Part shown: in pieces, positions 50,532 through 58,600 of the stretch
Numbering within the stretch: position 1 is the first letter of the stretch
How the letters are laid out: each line of letters starts with the position of its first letter
Origin: Halobacteriales archaeon QH_7_66_36
GTDB taxonomy: Archaea > Halobacteriota > Halobacteria > Halobacteriales > Haloarculaceae
DNA length: 64,000 nucleotides
Direction of reading: 5' to 3'
Assembly: GCA_003021175.1 (NCBI GenBank)
Contig: PXQV01000015.1
Coordinates: 244,170 to 308,169, forward strand
Position numbers and translations under genes: made by a program
Notes under the pieces: model-generated
The model's database searches: none
What the model was told of the DNA's origin: nothing
Seen by the model: the letters and a program-made list of their open reading frames with translations, nothing else

Positions 50532-51018
50532 AAGCCATATCGAAGACAAACTAGACGAGGTCCAAAATCTGTTCGACAGGAGGCCTGAAGAAGTCGAAAC
50601 CGGGTTGGACGTTGATGATTCTGAAATGCTGCAACTTCGGAAAGCTTGCCGACTCCTAGAGGCAGCGAGACACTTAGTCGAAGAAAACGGGTACTACACA
50701 GTTGTCATCGAGTCCTGCTTCGGAGCGATTGAACGCACACTACAGTTCTACCTCCTGGAGAACGACTTCCTCCACCCGGACGAGTACATCGATCATCAAG
50801 CCGTCTATGAAGAGAGCTACGAAGCAGGGCTTTATAACCAGGAATTCAGGGATAAACTGGTCGAACTCTGGAGAAACAACCGCTCCAGGTCATACTACCG
50901 AGAAGGTGTAGGAAGCAACGAGAGAGCAGAGAAAATGCTTGAACTCGCGGAAGCCATCCACGAACACGTTCTCCAATTAGCCGGTGAGAGCCACGAATGC
51001 ATCTGTAACACGGCCTAA
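50524..51018 (+). CDS. HEPN domain protein (toxin partner of MNT)
   Basis: The 164-residue all-helical protein has the HEPN core (LRKACRLLEAARHLVEENGY, then SCFGAIERTLQFYLL). The segment WRNNRSRSYYREG stands where toxin HEPNs have RX4-6H. The His is absent; Arg-rich and Tyr-Tyr residues remain, so RNase activity is uncertain. It overlaps the MNT gene by 8 bases. It may be an atypical toxin or a catalytically altered variant. Confidence 0.8.
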   Translation: MDESHIEDKLDEVQNLFDRRPEEVETGLDVDDSEMLQLRKACRLLEAARHLVEENGYYTVVIESCFGAIERTLQFYLLENDFLHPDEYIDHQAVYEESYEAGLYNQEFRDKLVELWRNNRSRSYYREGVGSNERAEKMLELAEAIHEHVLQLAGESHECICNTA

Positions 51019-51058
51019 CCCCGCTCCCTCTATTCTTTCCCATCTACTACCAGTATTA

Positions 51059-51211
51059 ATGGATGAAGTCACGTATAGCGAAATACTGGAAGCAGAAGAA
51101 CTCTTGGAAGAGTTGGAATCTTGGTCGGAGGAAGAAGTCGGGGTGTTGCCGAAGCTGTACCGGGAGAAAGCAAGAGAATTCCGGGGGCTAACGAACTCTG
51201 GCGACGGATAA
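51059..51211 (+). CDS. Very small acidic protein
   Basis: A 50-residue acidic helical peptide (YSEILEAEELLEELESWSEEE) starts at ATG 51059, about 40 bases after the HEPN gene. A similar lead region (ctaccagt-tta-atg) precedes the next gene, suggesting a repeated promoter. No function is recognised. Confidence 0.4.
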   Translation: MDEVTYSEILEAEELLEELESWSEEEVGVLPKLYREKAREFRGLTNSGDG

Positions 51212-51243
51212 CATCTTTCCCACTTCTCCGATCTCTACCAGTT

Positions 51244-51651
51244 ATGGAGTACCGCGACTACTGGGAAGACCTAGATCTTCAGGAATTCGATGTGGAAGAG
51301 TTTCTCCGCGGGGAGCAGCAGAGTGAGCAGGATCGGCTGGAACAGGAATTACAGCGTATAGAAGACTTGTTGAGCGAACGGGAAGAGATTCATTCTGAGT
51401 CGGTTGAAGAGTTAGAGTCGAAGCTTGACTGGTACATCGAACAGTTGGAAGACCTGTATCGAGGATTCGGTGGCGGTCAGAAAGAGGAGAAAGAGAATTT
51501 GAAGACGAAGATCGAGGATTTCTATAGCGATTTGCGGAGGGAGAAGCGGAACCAGTGGAGGGACAAGATCGAATTAGAGATGGAACTACGAGAAGTTGAA
51601 CACGCACTGGGAGAGATAGAGGAAAGTGATCTCTTCAAACTGCTACAGTGA
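51244..51651 (+). CDS. Coiled-coil protein
   Basis: The 135-residue protein is almost entirely a charged coiled coil (LEQELQRIEDLLSEREEI and KIEDFYSDLRREKRNQW). The ATG at 51244 is preceded by tctctaccagtt, similar to the sequence before the gene at 51059. It converges with the Orc-like gene, overlapping by 9 bases. Function unknown; structural or partition roles are possible. Confidence 0.5.
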   Translation: MEYRDYWEDLDLQEFDVEEFLRGEQQSEQDRLEQELQRIEDLLSEREEIHSESVEELESKLDWYIEQLEDLYRGFGGGQKEEKENLKTKIEDFYSDLRREKRNQWRDKIELEMELREVEHALGEIEESDLFKLLQ

Positions 51652-52671
51652 AGCCAACTTCACGTCTCTTGTTTTACCTTCCTGGCCGCCGTAGTGGTAT
51701 TCTGCTTCAATCAGATCGAGGAGTTCCAGGTGTTTGAGGAAGTCGCTGAGCCGGCGTTTGGACAACGTGTTCTCGTTGTAGGTCTTGCAGAGTTCCTCGT
51801 ACCGCGTGTAGATGTCTCCTGTATTGATGCTGTTATTCTCGACGTCGAGTTCCTGCACTGCCTGATACAGCAACCGATGATGCTCGGAAAAGTGGGATAG
51901 GAGGTGTCCAGCGTACTTTTCGAAGGCTTGTTCCTGTACGTCCTGAGTGTGTGATTCGGTGATTACTGAGTTGGTGGTTTCTGCGGCGTGTTTCAGCCAG
52001 TAGAGACCTGCTGTAATGTTCTGGGTTGTAGCGGTGATGTAGGTCAATGCGGCTTTCTGAAGGCTTTGGTCGGTCAGTGCTTTCTGTGCCCGCTTCAGGA
52101 GTATTTGGAAGGCTTCTTCGGCGGTGTAGGGTTCGAATCCGATTCTCCGTGGTTGGAGGCTGCTGTAGGTTCTTTCCTCGATCTTATTCTTCAGGTCTTC
52201 GTGGTTCGATGAGATTAGGACTAAACCTGTTTGTCCGCGTGTTTCCATCCTGGTTAGGAAGTAGAGTAGGTCGTCGCCGTCATTCAATAATAGGAAGTCG
52301 ATTTCGTCCAGGATAACGACGGTATCGAGAACTCCGGTTTTCTCCACCAGTTTTCGCTGGAGATCGGAGGTGTGGTAGCCGTCTCCGATTTTCTCCCCGG
52401 TTAGCTGTTGGAGAACTTGTTTGAGAGCTTTGTACTGGGTGTCGTGTTTGGAGCAGTCGACGTAGCACTTGTTATCGATCTCCTGAAGGGTGAGGTGTGT
52501 TACGTGTGTTTTTCCAGTTCCCTGAGGTCCGTGGATAAACAGGTTCTGGGAAACTGACTCGTTTGAAAATACATCTCTGAGGGCCTCTATTTCTTGTTCT
52601 CGATATTCTATGTTTTGTGGGATGTAGTTAGTTTGTAGCGGTGTCGGGTCTTTGAGTGGCGGTTCTGGCAT
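51643..52671 (-). CDS. Orc1/Cdc6-like AAA+ initiator
   Basis: The 342-residue AAA+ protein has Walker A GPQGTGKT (48-55), Walker B VVILDEIDFLL (about 120-130), an ISSNHEDLKNKI sensor 1, and a C-terminal winged helix (DIYTRYEELCKTYNENTLSKRR). This layout is that of archaeal Orc1/Cdc6 replication initiators, which many haloarchaeal plasmids encode. The upstream 170 bp contain an inverted repeat at 52775-52800 that could be an origin or operator element. It probably starts replication of the excised element. Confidence 0.85.
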   Translation of the reverse strand: MPEPPLKDPTPLQTNYIPQNIEYREQEIEALRDVFSNESVSQNLFIHGPQGTGKTHVTHLTLQEIDNKCYVDCSKHDTQYKALKQVLQQLTGEKIGDGYHTSDLQRKLVEKTGVLDTVVILDEIDFLLLNDGDDLLYFLTRMETRGQTGLVLISSNHEDLKNKIEERTYSSLQPRRIGFEPYTAEEAFQILLKRAQKALTDQSLQKAALTYITATTQNITAGLYWLKHAAETTNSVITESHTQDVQEQAFEKYAGHLLSHFSEHHRLLYQAVQELDVENNSINTGDIYTRYEELCKTYNENTLSKRRLSDFLKHLELLDLIEAEYHYGGQEGKTRDVKLASL

Positions 52672-52774
52672 AATAACAGGTGTCTCTGGTCAAAGGGAGT
52701 TACACGGTTTTTTCGGTAGCGGGTTTCGATTGGACGTGGTACAAGGATGCGGTGTAGCTAGTTTTAATTCGAGT

Positions 52775-52800
52775 CCGGGGAGTTCCGCGGAATGCTCCGG
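52775..52800. promoter_or_regulatory. Palindrome between the Orc-like gene and zinc micro-protein
   Basis: The core TTCCGCGGAA is a perfect 10-bp palindrome flanked by nearly complementary arms (CCGGGGAG and TGCTCCGG). It lies in the upstream region of the minus-strand Orc-like gene, beside a TATA-like tract (gttttaattc, 52761-52770). It could be an initiator-binding or operator site. Confidence 0.4.
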
Positions 52801-52840
52801 GTTTCTTCTTAATGACAAGGTGATCTAATATCTATCCGGT

Positions 52841-52930
52841 ATGAAGGACTGTATCAGAGATGCCGGTCACTGTTTGGTGAACGAAGAGGAAAATACAGAG
52901 AGATGTATTTACTGCGGTGAAATGTTTTGA
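52841..52930 (+). CDS. 29-residue zinc micro-protein
   Basis: ATG 52841 to TGA 52930 encodes MKDCIRDAGHC, a short acidic middle, and CIYCGEMF. Four Cys and one His suit a minimal zinc finger, a class of very small proteins known to be abundant in haloarchaea. The stop region overlaps the TTG start of the next ORF. It is too short for usual gene callers. Confidence 0.45.
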   Translation: MKDCIRDAGHCLVNEEENTERCIYCGEMF

Positions 52931-53196
52931 GGACAGATTTTGAAAATCATCAGCCGACGGATTTCACCAGGAACAATCCTTCAAACGCTCCAAAGGAACT
53001 GAAGGGAAAGACGACCTCGAAGCCTTACTCAAGAAACAACAGGTGGCATAAAACAGGTGAACTCTACGATTGTTCCGATACTGGGATGCAGGGGCTGATC
53101 AATAATCACAGGTTCAAATGTATGAACTGTGGTGTCATCACCAACTGGTACAATTATCCATTTGGGGAAAATCTGCCGGACTGGTTCAAGCAGTGA
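52927..53196 (+). CDS. Hypothetical protein with possible TTG start
   Basis: The 89-residue protein is basic, Asn-rich, and carries one Cys pair (CMNCGVIT) near the C terminus with WYNYPFG after it, perhaps half of a zinc ribbon. No ATG is available early in the frame; TTG at 52927 lies exactly 6 bases after GGTGA. The family is not recognised. It follows the micro-protein by a 4-base overlap. Confidence 0.45.
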   Translation: MRTDFENHQPTDFTRNNPSNAPKELKGKTTSKPYSRNNRWHKTGELYDCSDTGMQGLINNHRFKCMNCGVITNWYNYPFGENLPDWFKQ

Positions 53197-53287
53197 CTCT
53201 GTGGGGTTCATTCGAAACGTGTCCCCTGATCTGGTTTTTGAAGCTACCTGACTTGGATTACTGGTTACGAGGTCCGATATAGCCGAG

Positions 53288-54082
53288 ATGTTTCAAGATT
53301 CACACCCACAAAACGGTATTCTACGCTCGGAAACCTACTTGACGACGAATTATGAGCCGGAGGAACCGGTTAGCAGAGAAACAGAGATCAACAGGATAGC
53401 TGACGCAGTCCGACCGCTAACCCATAGAAAGACGCCAGAGAACCTGCTAGTGTACGGGCCTGCCGGAGTCGGGAAAACCACCTGTGTCAAACACGTATTC
53501 GATAGACTGGAAAGCGAGACCGGTGCGAAAGCAGTCTACATCAACGCCTGGCAGTATAACACCCGACCAAGCCTGCTAACAGAACTACTGATCAAACTCG
53601 GCTACCCAGCACCACGGAAAGGCAAACCCGTAGACGAACTACTCTCCAAACTCAAAGAATGGCTGGACAAGAACCGTGGAGTGGCCGTAGCTATCGACGA
53701 GTTTGACCAGTTACAGGAGAAGACGGAGATCATCTATGACTTGCAAATGCTGAATCAGGAGGCCGAAAACAGTCTGGGAATCGTAATGGTATCGAACCAG
53801 CCTCCTTCCCAGGTACAGCTAGATCCTCGAAGCCGGAGCCGTTTGAACTGTCAAACACTCCAGTTCAACTCTTACAACGCACCGCAACTACGGGAAATAC
53901 TTTCTAAGCGTGTAGAACAGGCCTTCAAACCCGGAACCGTACCTGATGAAGTCCTTGAAGAGATCGTTGAACAGGTGGCGGAGAACAGTGGCGACTGTCG
54001 AGAAGCACTGGAAACACTGTTGAGAGTAGGTCGGAAAGCGGATCAAGAAGGTCGTTCAAAGGTTTCTTTGAATTATTTTTAA
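53288..54082 (+). CDS. Short Orc1/Cdc6-like AAA+ ATPase
   Basis: The 264-residue AAA+ protein has EPVSRETEINRIADAVRPL, typical of Cdc6 N termini, Walker A GPAGVGKT (57-64), Walker B AVAIDEFDQL (about 137-146) and a sensor region with VMVSNQPP and RLNCQ. The C-terminal winged helix that binds origin DNA is missing, so it is shorter than Orc1 of about 400 residues. It may be a regulator or partner of the other Orc-like protein of this element. Confidence 0.8.
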   Translation: MFQDSHPQNGILRSETYLTTNYEPEEPVSRETEINRIADAVRPLTHRKTPENLLVYGPAGVGKTTCVKHVFDRLESETGAKAVYINAWQYNTRPSLLTELLIKLGYPAPRKGKPVDELLSKLKEWLDKNRGVAVAIDEFDQLQEKTEIIYDLQMLNQEAENSLGIVMVSNQPPSQVQLDPRSRSRLNCQTLQFNSYNAPQLREILSKRVEQAFKPGTVPDEVLEEIVEQVAENSGDCREALETLLRVGRKADQEGRSKVSLNYF

Positions 54083-54122
54083 ACCGTTTGAGATTTTACA
54101 GCGAATAAGGAGGTGACAACTG

Positions 54123-54269
54123 ATGCGAGATCGTCTTTCAGAGGTTCAAGAGAAGTGCGAAGACAAATTTGGCCAGTGTGAGTGCTATGCTGAACTAAGG
54201 GTTGGCCAAACTAATTTCGTGCCTACAGAATCGACCGATGTGTACTGCCAAGCTAAACTGACGGAGTGA
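54123..54269 (+). CDS. 48-residue Cys-containing micro-protein
   Basis: ATG 54123 is preceded by AAGGAGGTGA, a full Shine-Dalgarno sequence, about 9 bases upstream. This strongly suggests translation. The peptide has four Cys (in EKCEDKFGQCECY and VYCQAK). No family is recognised. It follows the short Orc-like gene by 40 bases and may be co-transcribed. Confidence 0.5.
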   Translation: MRDRLSEVQEKCEDKFGQCECYAELRVGQTNFVPTESTDVYCQAKLTE

Positions 54270-54289
54270 ATCAGATACAGCGTGTCCGC

Positions 54290-54493
54290 TTAGATTGTAG
54301 GATCGAATAGTTCGCCACAGCTTCGGCAGCGCCAGAGTTCAAGCAATACTTCGTAAAAATCAGAATTCTCACTGCACTCAGGGCAGTGTATCTCACTTCG
54401 GGGAGGGTACTCTACTTCCAACCGGTGTTTGTCGCAGAAATCCTCTTCCTCTAACGGTGTTTGGTCGCAGCCCAGGAGCAGGCATTCGGTCAT
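54290..54493 (-). CDS. Small double zinc-finger protein
   Basis: The 67-residue protein has an N-terminal CLLLGCDQTP...FCDKH cluster and a C-terminal ribbon HCPECSENSDF...CRSCGELFD. It belongs to the small zinc proteins that are frequent on haloarchaeal elements. It lies 2 bases from the upstream membrane-protein gene on the same strand. Confidence 0.6.
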   Translation of the reverse strand: MTECLLLGCDQTPLEEEDFCDKHRLEVEYPPRSEIHCPECSENSDFYEVLLELWRCRSCGELFDPTI

Positions 54494-54495
54494 AT

Positions 54496-54876
54496 TTAGA
54501 GTTGTAAGCCTGTATACGGATATATCCCGATTAGGAAGAATACGGTATACACTATGCTGGACTTCTTATCTCCGTAATTGAATTCATCAACGCTATAGTT
54601 GAATAGCAGCATTGTCGCAACACCGATCATTCCTACTCTCGTCAATGGGGGAAAGGAGTATACAATTGAATCCACTTGCGGCTCTATGTGCTGAAGGATG
54701 TAACCTAGAACCAGTGTGGCGAAAAAGAAGGGCAGAGCCTCTACCTTTCCTTTGAATTGATTGCCACTGGTTTTCACGTATTTCCTCCCATTTTCGAAAA
54801 TTGCTCCACCAATAATCACAGCTAAGAAACCGAGAATGAATGCACGGAAGATCCCTTCTGTAACTTGTGCTAACAT
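54496..54876 (-). CDS. Four-helix membrane protein
   Basis: The 126-residue protein has four hydrophobic helices (about 10-27, 48-64, 80-95 and 105-122) with short basic loops (ENGRKYVKTSG). No signature motif is visible. It is probably co-transcribed with the small zinc protein downstream. Function unknown. Confidence 0.5.
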   Translation of the reverse strand: MLAQVTEGIFRAFILGFLAVIIGGAIFENGRKYVKTSGNQFKGKVEALPFFFATLVLGYILQHIEPQVDSIVYSFPPLTRVGMIGVATMLLFNYSVDEFNYGDKKSSIVYTVFFLIGIYPYTGLQL

Positions 54877-54936
54877 TTCAGTTGCTACATTTCCTACGAG
54901 TTTTAAACAAGTTCGGAGTACACAGCGATACAGGAA

Positions 54937-55920
54937 TTATAGTATTTCCTCAGTGAGACGGAGAAGCGTTGATCGGACATTCTCTACATCTTGACGCTCT
55001 AATTGCCCGGATTTGTGGTGAGCAACCCAACGCCTCTCAGCACTGTTGAAGTTATTGAGCTTGCTAACTGTTTTTTGACTAGCAACCGTATCCTCGCTTA
55101 TTTTATCAACTAAATCTGTGAAGTAGACAGGCCCTATTTGGCCTTGCTGTTGTTTCTCTAATAGATCCTCGTTCTGCTCGGTTACTTCATAGTAGAGAAT
55201 CACCCATTCTATGCCTTGAATATAGCAGGAGAGTGCGGCATTCAGTAGGCTCTGTTGAAGGCATTGGTCGCCCTCATTGATGTATTGGATAGCTGCTCGT
55301 CCGTACTGATGTTGATCCAGCTTCTCTACTGTGGATTCTGATAGTCTGGAGTCTAATGATTCAGCTTCTGTATAAGGACCGTGAGTGGGTTCAAGTTCAA
55401 GACGGCCGAGAATCCGTGTTATTTCGCGTTTGTTCTGGTCAACTACGTTATCGATGTTGTAGCTGTAGTCAGAGTGGGGATTGAGTTGACGGTACTTCTG
55501 GAGAAGTGCGGGTGTAGACTCGACGAATATGTCGTATCCCTCTACCTCCTCTCCGTGAAACGTTTTGAACCGGAACACGATTCGGAAGGGATAATCGTCA
55601 ACCAGTCTTCCCAAGCCATCTAAGAACTCTTCTCTGTTTGTCAGTCTTTCGCGTGGGTCTTTTTCTTCGCTAAATCCGAGTGATTCTTTCAGGTTCTCCC
55701 ATCTACTGTTTTCACTGGCAGGAGGGACTTTGAGAAACTCCATTGTCCGGTCAATAGTCATGAATGGGAGTGGTGCATCACCGGTATGGAACCCTTCTTC
55801 CATCATTATCTGAGTCAGTCGGTTCTGGATTTTTCTTAGATTCTCTTCGGTGGGTTCGATAGGAAAGAAGTACTGTGCCTTGACGATCAGCTCTTCAGAA
55901 TTTGGTTCTCCACTCCCCAT
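54937..55920 (-). CDS. Hypothetical protein with C-terminal HEPN-like domain
   Basis: The 327-residue protein has a mixed N-terminal domain (about 1-150). The C-terminal helical part (about 200-325) has LNAALSCYIQGIEWVILYYEV and AERRWVAHHKSGQL, an RX4H motif in the place expected for HEPN ribonuclease-type domains. It is thus a third HEPN-like protein of the element and possibly a defence or stress effector. It is the last gene before attR. The family as a whole is not recognised. Confidence 0.5.
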   Translation of the reverse strand: MGSGEPNSEELIVKAQYFFPIEPTEENLRKIQNRLTQIMMEEGFHTGDAPLPFMTIDRTMEFLKVPPASENSRWENLKESLGFSEEKDPRERLTNREEFLDGLGRLVDDYPFRIVFRFKTFHGEEVEGYDIFVESTPALLQKYRQLNPHSDYSYNIDNVVDQNKREITRILGRLELEPTHGPYTEAESLDSRLSESTVEKLDQHQYGRAAIQYINEGDQCLQQSLLNAALSCYIQGIEWVILYYEVTEQNEDLLEKQQQGQIGPVYFTDLVDKISEDTVASQKTVSKLNNFNSAERRWVAHHKSGQLERQDVENVRSTLLRLTEEIL

Positions 55921-56190
55921 TTTCTTATTGATAGGTGTGTACGCAATTACTAAATTTCTATTTCTTGAAGTGAGTCTTTGGAGTATAACTAGTGTTGTGG
56001 GTCAGGCCGAAAGACTGCTTGCCCGGTGTTTCAAGGGGTTGCAGGATAATACTAAGTTGACGAAGAGACCGGCCAAAACCGGATAATACAGGGAATTCCA
56101 GGACGGCGACGTGGTCTGAGAAACAAGCTAAAAACGTGTCGTCTGAAGACGGTCAAAATGGCGTTTTCAGGCCACGAAACGTATCAACGT
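55921..56190. other. Non-coding stretch before attR
   Basis: No supported gene is seen between the HEPN-like gene and attR. The stretch holds a small hairpin CGTC-tgaa-GACG (near 56139) and CCGG repeats (near 56070). It may contain integrase arm sites. Confidence 0.4.
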
Positions 56191-56236
56191 CTTGGTAAGG
56201 ACGAGACCCCGGATTCAAATTCCGGTCTATGCTCTC
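56191..56236 (+). repeat. attR: degenerate copy of tRNA-Thr 3' end
   Basis: This segment equals 8068-8113 at 41 of 46 positions. The five differences include a paired change in the T-stem (CCGGA/TCCGG instead of CCGGG/CCCGG), so base pairing is kept. It does not form a tRNA, since the 5' half is absent. It is the right boundary of the integrated element. Confidence 0.85.
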
Positions 56237-56317
56237 ACTCCCCGTTCTTTCCGATTGCTAACCAGTTCCTCGCGGGATAGTCGCCACACGACGGGAGTCC
56301 CACACGCGGGCGACGAC

Positions 56318-57190
56318 TCACACCTTCGGCGGCGGCACGTCCGCGTCGGCCGCCTCGCGCCACGACCGGGTGGGTTCCCAATCGAGCAGGTCCGCCGACT
56401 TCGCCACCGAGTAGGCGGCGTCGTCACCCTCGACTGCACAGTCGTCGGGAAGCCGGCCGTAGTGTTCCCGCATCAGTTCGGTGAGCGGCCGGCCGAGGGC
56501 GTTGTCCGGGCCGACGCAGTTGAACGCCTCGTGGCCGTCGATATCGGCGGTCAGCGCGGCGGCGACCATGTCGGCCACGTCGCGGGCGTCCACGTACGAC
56601 CAGAAGTTGCCCGCGCCGGCCGCGAGGTCGGACTGATACTCGTCGTCCCGGCAGGGGTAATCGCCCGGTTCCTGAATCCAGGAGGGGCGCAACGACGCGA
56701 CCGGCACGTCGTCCCGTCGGGCGACGGTCGCGGCGATCTCCTCGGCGACGACCTTCGAGAGACCGTACGGGTCCTCCGGTCGGAGGGGGTGCGTCTCCGG
56801 AATCGGGAGCCGGTCGGGGACGATTGGGTCGTCGCTGAAGAAGAAGCCGTACGCGCCGTCCGAGGAGGCCTGCACGATCCGGGCGTCGACGCGACCGGCC
56901 GCGGTCAGGACGTTGTGGGCCGCGAGCGTGTTGTTCTCGTAGAGGTCGACGCCGGGGTGGGTGCCCGCGACGGGAATCGCGGCCCAGTGGACGACAGCGT
57001 CGGGGTCGAGCGCCGTGAGCACGTCGTAGACGCCGCCGGCGTCCGTCAGGTCAAGCGCGCGATACGAGACGGCGGGGGGGCCCGCGTCTGGAAGCGCGCG
57101 GTCGAGACACGTCACGTCGTGGTCAGCGGCGAGTCGGTCGAGGACCCAGCGACCGGATTGACCCCGGCCGCCGGTGACGACGATGTCCAT
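56318..57190 (-). CDS. NAD-dependent epimerase/dehydratase
   Basis: The 290-residue short-chain dehydrogenase-type protein has the Rossmann motif VTGGRGQSG at the N terminus, VVHWAAIP, and the catalytic YGLSKVVAE (Tyr-x3-Lys). It belongs to the sugar epimerase/dehydratase family; its substrate is not evident. The ATG at 57190 gives the normal beta-strand start, 8 codons inside the longest frame. Chromosomal base composition resumes here, directly outside attR. It diverges from the aceA operator region. Confidence 0.85.
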   Translation of the reverse strand: MDIVVTGGRGQSGRWVLDRLAADHDVTCLDRALPDAGPPAVSYRALDLTDAGGVYDVLTALDPDAVVHWAAIPVAGTHPGVDLYENNTLAAHNVLTAAGRVDARIVQASSDGAYGFFFSDDPIVPDRLPIPETHPLRPEDPYGLSKVVAEEIAATVARRDDVPVASLRPSWIQEPGDYPCRDDEYQSDLAAGAGNFWSYVDARDVADMVAAALTADIDGHEAFNCVGPDNALGRPLTELMREHYGRLPDDCAVEGDDAAYSVAKSADLLDWEPTRSWREAADADVPPPKV

Positions 57191-57336
57191 ATCCGGTCTC
57201 CGACTGCGACCCACCTAACGGTAGCGTCGAGGGTCGTCATTGCCGGCGCGGACCGGGGTGGCCTTGGCGTGTTACGCTGTGACATTGGGATACGTATTAG
57301 GTGTACCACGAATCGAAATCCGCCGATACTGATTAA

Positions 57337-57357
57337 GAACTATTATCATTATTGTTC
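57337..57357. promoter_or_regulatory. Dyad operator-like element upstream of aceA
   Basis: Between GAAC (57337) and GTTC (57357) lies an AT-rich segment with dyad symmetry (16 of 21 positions match their complement). It is 40 bases before the aceA ATG. An ATACGTAT palindrome is also present at about 57291-57298. It could be the binding site of an acetate-responsive regulator. Confidence 0.4.
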
Positions 57358-57397
57358 ATAACTTTCTTGTACCGTCTCGGAGCAGGTGGGGGTGCCA

Positions 57398-58498
57398 ATG
57401 GAAGACAGCGAGCACGACCCGGTCGCGAGCAGCGTCCGCGACACGGACTCGATGATTCGAAACGTCGACAACCCCGCGGCCCGCGAACTCCGCGAGCGGT
57501 TCGACCAGCAGGAGTACGTCTTCGCGCCGGGCATCTATCACGCGCTCGACGCACGACTGGCCGAGATGGCCGGCTTGGACGCCGCCTACATGTCCGGCTA
57601 CTCCACCGTTCTGGGTCAGTTCGGCTTTCCGGACCTGGAGATGGTGACGATGACCGAGATGGTCGAGAACGCCAAGCGCATCGTCGAGGCGACCAATCTC
57701 CCCGTCGTCGCCGACTGCGACACGGGCTACGGCGGCGTTCACAACGTCCGCCGCGCCGTCCGCGAGTACGAGAAGGCCGGCGTCGCCGCCGTCCACATCG
57801 AGGACCAGACCTCGCCCAAGCGGTGTGGTCACGTGGCCGGGAAGAAGGTCGTTCCTCGCGAGGAGGCGCGTGCGCGGTTCGAGGCCGCCGTCGACGCCAA
57901 GCAGAGCGAGGACACGGTCATCATCGCGCGGACGGACGCGTACGGCTCCGCCAACGGCGACTGGGAGGAGCATCTCGAACGCGGCCGGATGTACGCCGAC
58001 GCCGGCGTCGACCTCGTCTGGCCCGAGATGCCCGACCCCTCGCGCGAGGACGCCGTCGACTACGCCGAGACCATCCACGAGACCCACCCCGAACTCGATC
58101 TCGCGTTCAACTACTCGTCGAGCTTCGCGTGGTCCGAGGAGGACGACCCGCTCACGTTCGCGGAGCTCGGGGAGCTGGGCTACGTCTACCAGTTCATCAC
58201 CCTCTACGCGCTCCACTCCGGGGCGCACGCGGTGTACGAGGACATGAAGAACATCGCCGAGAACGACGAGCAGGCACAGTTCGATCTGGAGGACCGCTAT
58301 CTGGGCCACGAGACGGAGAGCCACCACGAGCTCTCCTTCGTCCCGCGATTTCAGGACATCGAGGCGGCGTTCGACCCCGAGGCGAAGGCCCGGATGGAGG
58401 AATCGGCCGGCTTCACCGAGGACGGCGAGGCCGTGCTCTCGACGGACGAAGAGGAGGCAGACGAGGAAGCCGCCGTCGCGCCCGAAGGCGACGACTGA
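57398..58498 (+). CDS. aceA: Isocitrate lyase
   Basis: The 366-residue protein of the isocitrate lyase/PEP-mutase superfamily has [11 protein letters not shown] (metal-binding Asp), [13 protein letters not shown] with the catalytic Cys, and [17 protein letters not shown] resembles the isocitrate lyase substrate loop. It cleaves isocitrate to glyoxylate and succinate in the glyoxylate bypass for growth on acetate or fatty acids. The length matches haloarchaeal AceA rather than the larger bacterial form. Malate synthase follows 102 bases downstream. GTG 57386 is an alternative start; an acidic tail ends the protein. Confidence 0.85.
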   Translation: MEDSEHDPVASSVRDTDSMIRNVDNPAARELRERFDQQEYVFAPGIYHALDARLAEMAGLDAAYMSGYSTVLGQFGFPDLEMVTMTEMVENAKRIVEATNLPVVADCDTGYGGVHNVRRAVREYEKAGVAAVHIEDQTSPKRCGHVAGKKVVPREEARARFEAAVDAKQSEDTVIIARTDAYGSANGDWEEHLERGRMYADAGVDLVWPEMPDPSREDAVDYAETIHETHPELDLAFNYSSSFAWSEEDDPLTFAELGELGYVYQFITLYALHSGAHAVYEDMKNIAENDEQAQFDLEDRYLGHETESHHELSFVPRFQDIEAAFDPEAKARMEESAGFTEDGEAVLSTDEEEADEEAAVAPEGDD

Positions 58499-58567
58499 CG
58501 CCCTCTTCACACCAGCGACTGCTCACCGACCGAGCGGCCGAGGAATAACCGCTTCCACCGGTTCTTA

Positions 58568-58582
58568 ATACGGACGCCGTAT
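58568..58582. promoter_or_regulatory. Perfect palindrome overlapping the aceB promoter
   Basis: ATACGG-ACG-CCGTAT is a perfect 6-bp dyad located 18-33 bases before the aceB ATG at 58601, beside ttcttaata. Binding here could block transcription initiation, suggesting separate control of aceB. Confidence 0.45.
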
Positions 58583-58600
58583 CTTATCTTACAGACGCCT

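Larger units (their letters stand above)
8068..56236. mobile_element. Integrative conjugative element in tRNA-Thr (about 48 kb)
   Basis: The segment is bounded by the tRNA-Thr 3' end and its degenerate copy. It has clearly lower GC than both flanks and begins with a tyrosine integrase. It carries conjugation genes (VirD4-, VirB4-, VirB6- and VirB2-like), two Orc1/Cdc6-like proteins, a second recombinase, toxin-antitoxin genes, and a large defence-like locus with 7-deazaguanine synthesis. No relaxase was recognised, so the mechanism of DNA processing for transfer is open. The housekeeping order resumes right after attR. The boundaries are well supported; transfer ability is inferred. Confidence 0.85.

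Noticed and set aside
8068-56236. CRISPR array or cas genes in the element
   Set aside because: No regularly spaced direct repeats and no Cas signature proteins were seen.
56191-56236. Second tRNA gene
   Set aside because: Only the 3' half is present; the upstream sequence cannot form the D-arm and acceptor 5' strand.
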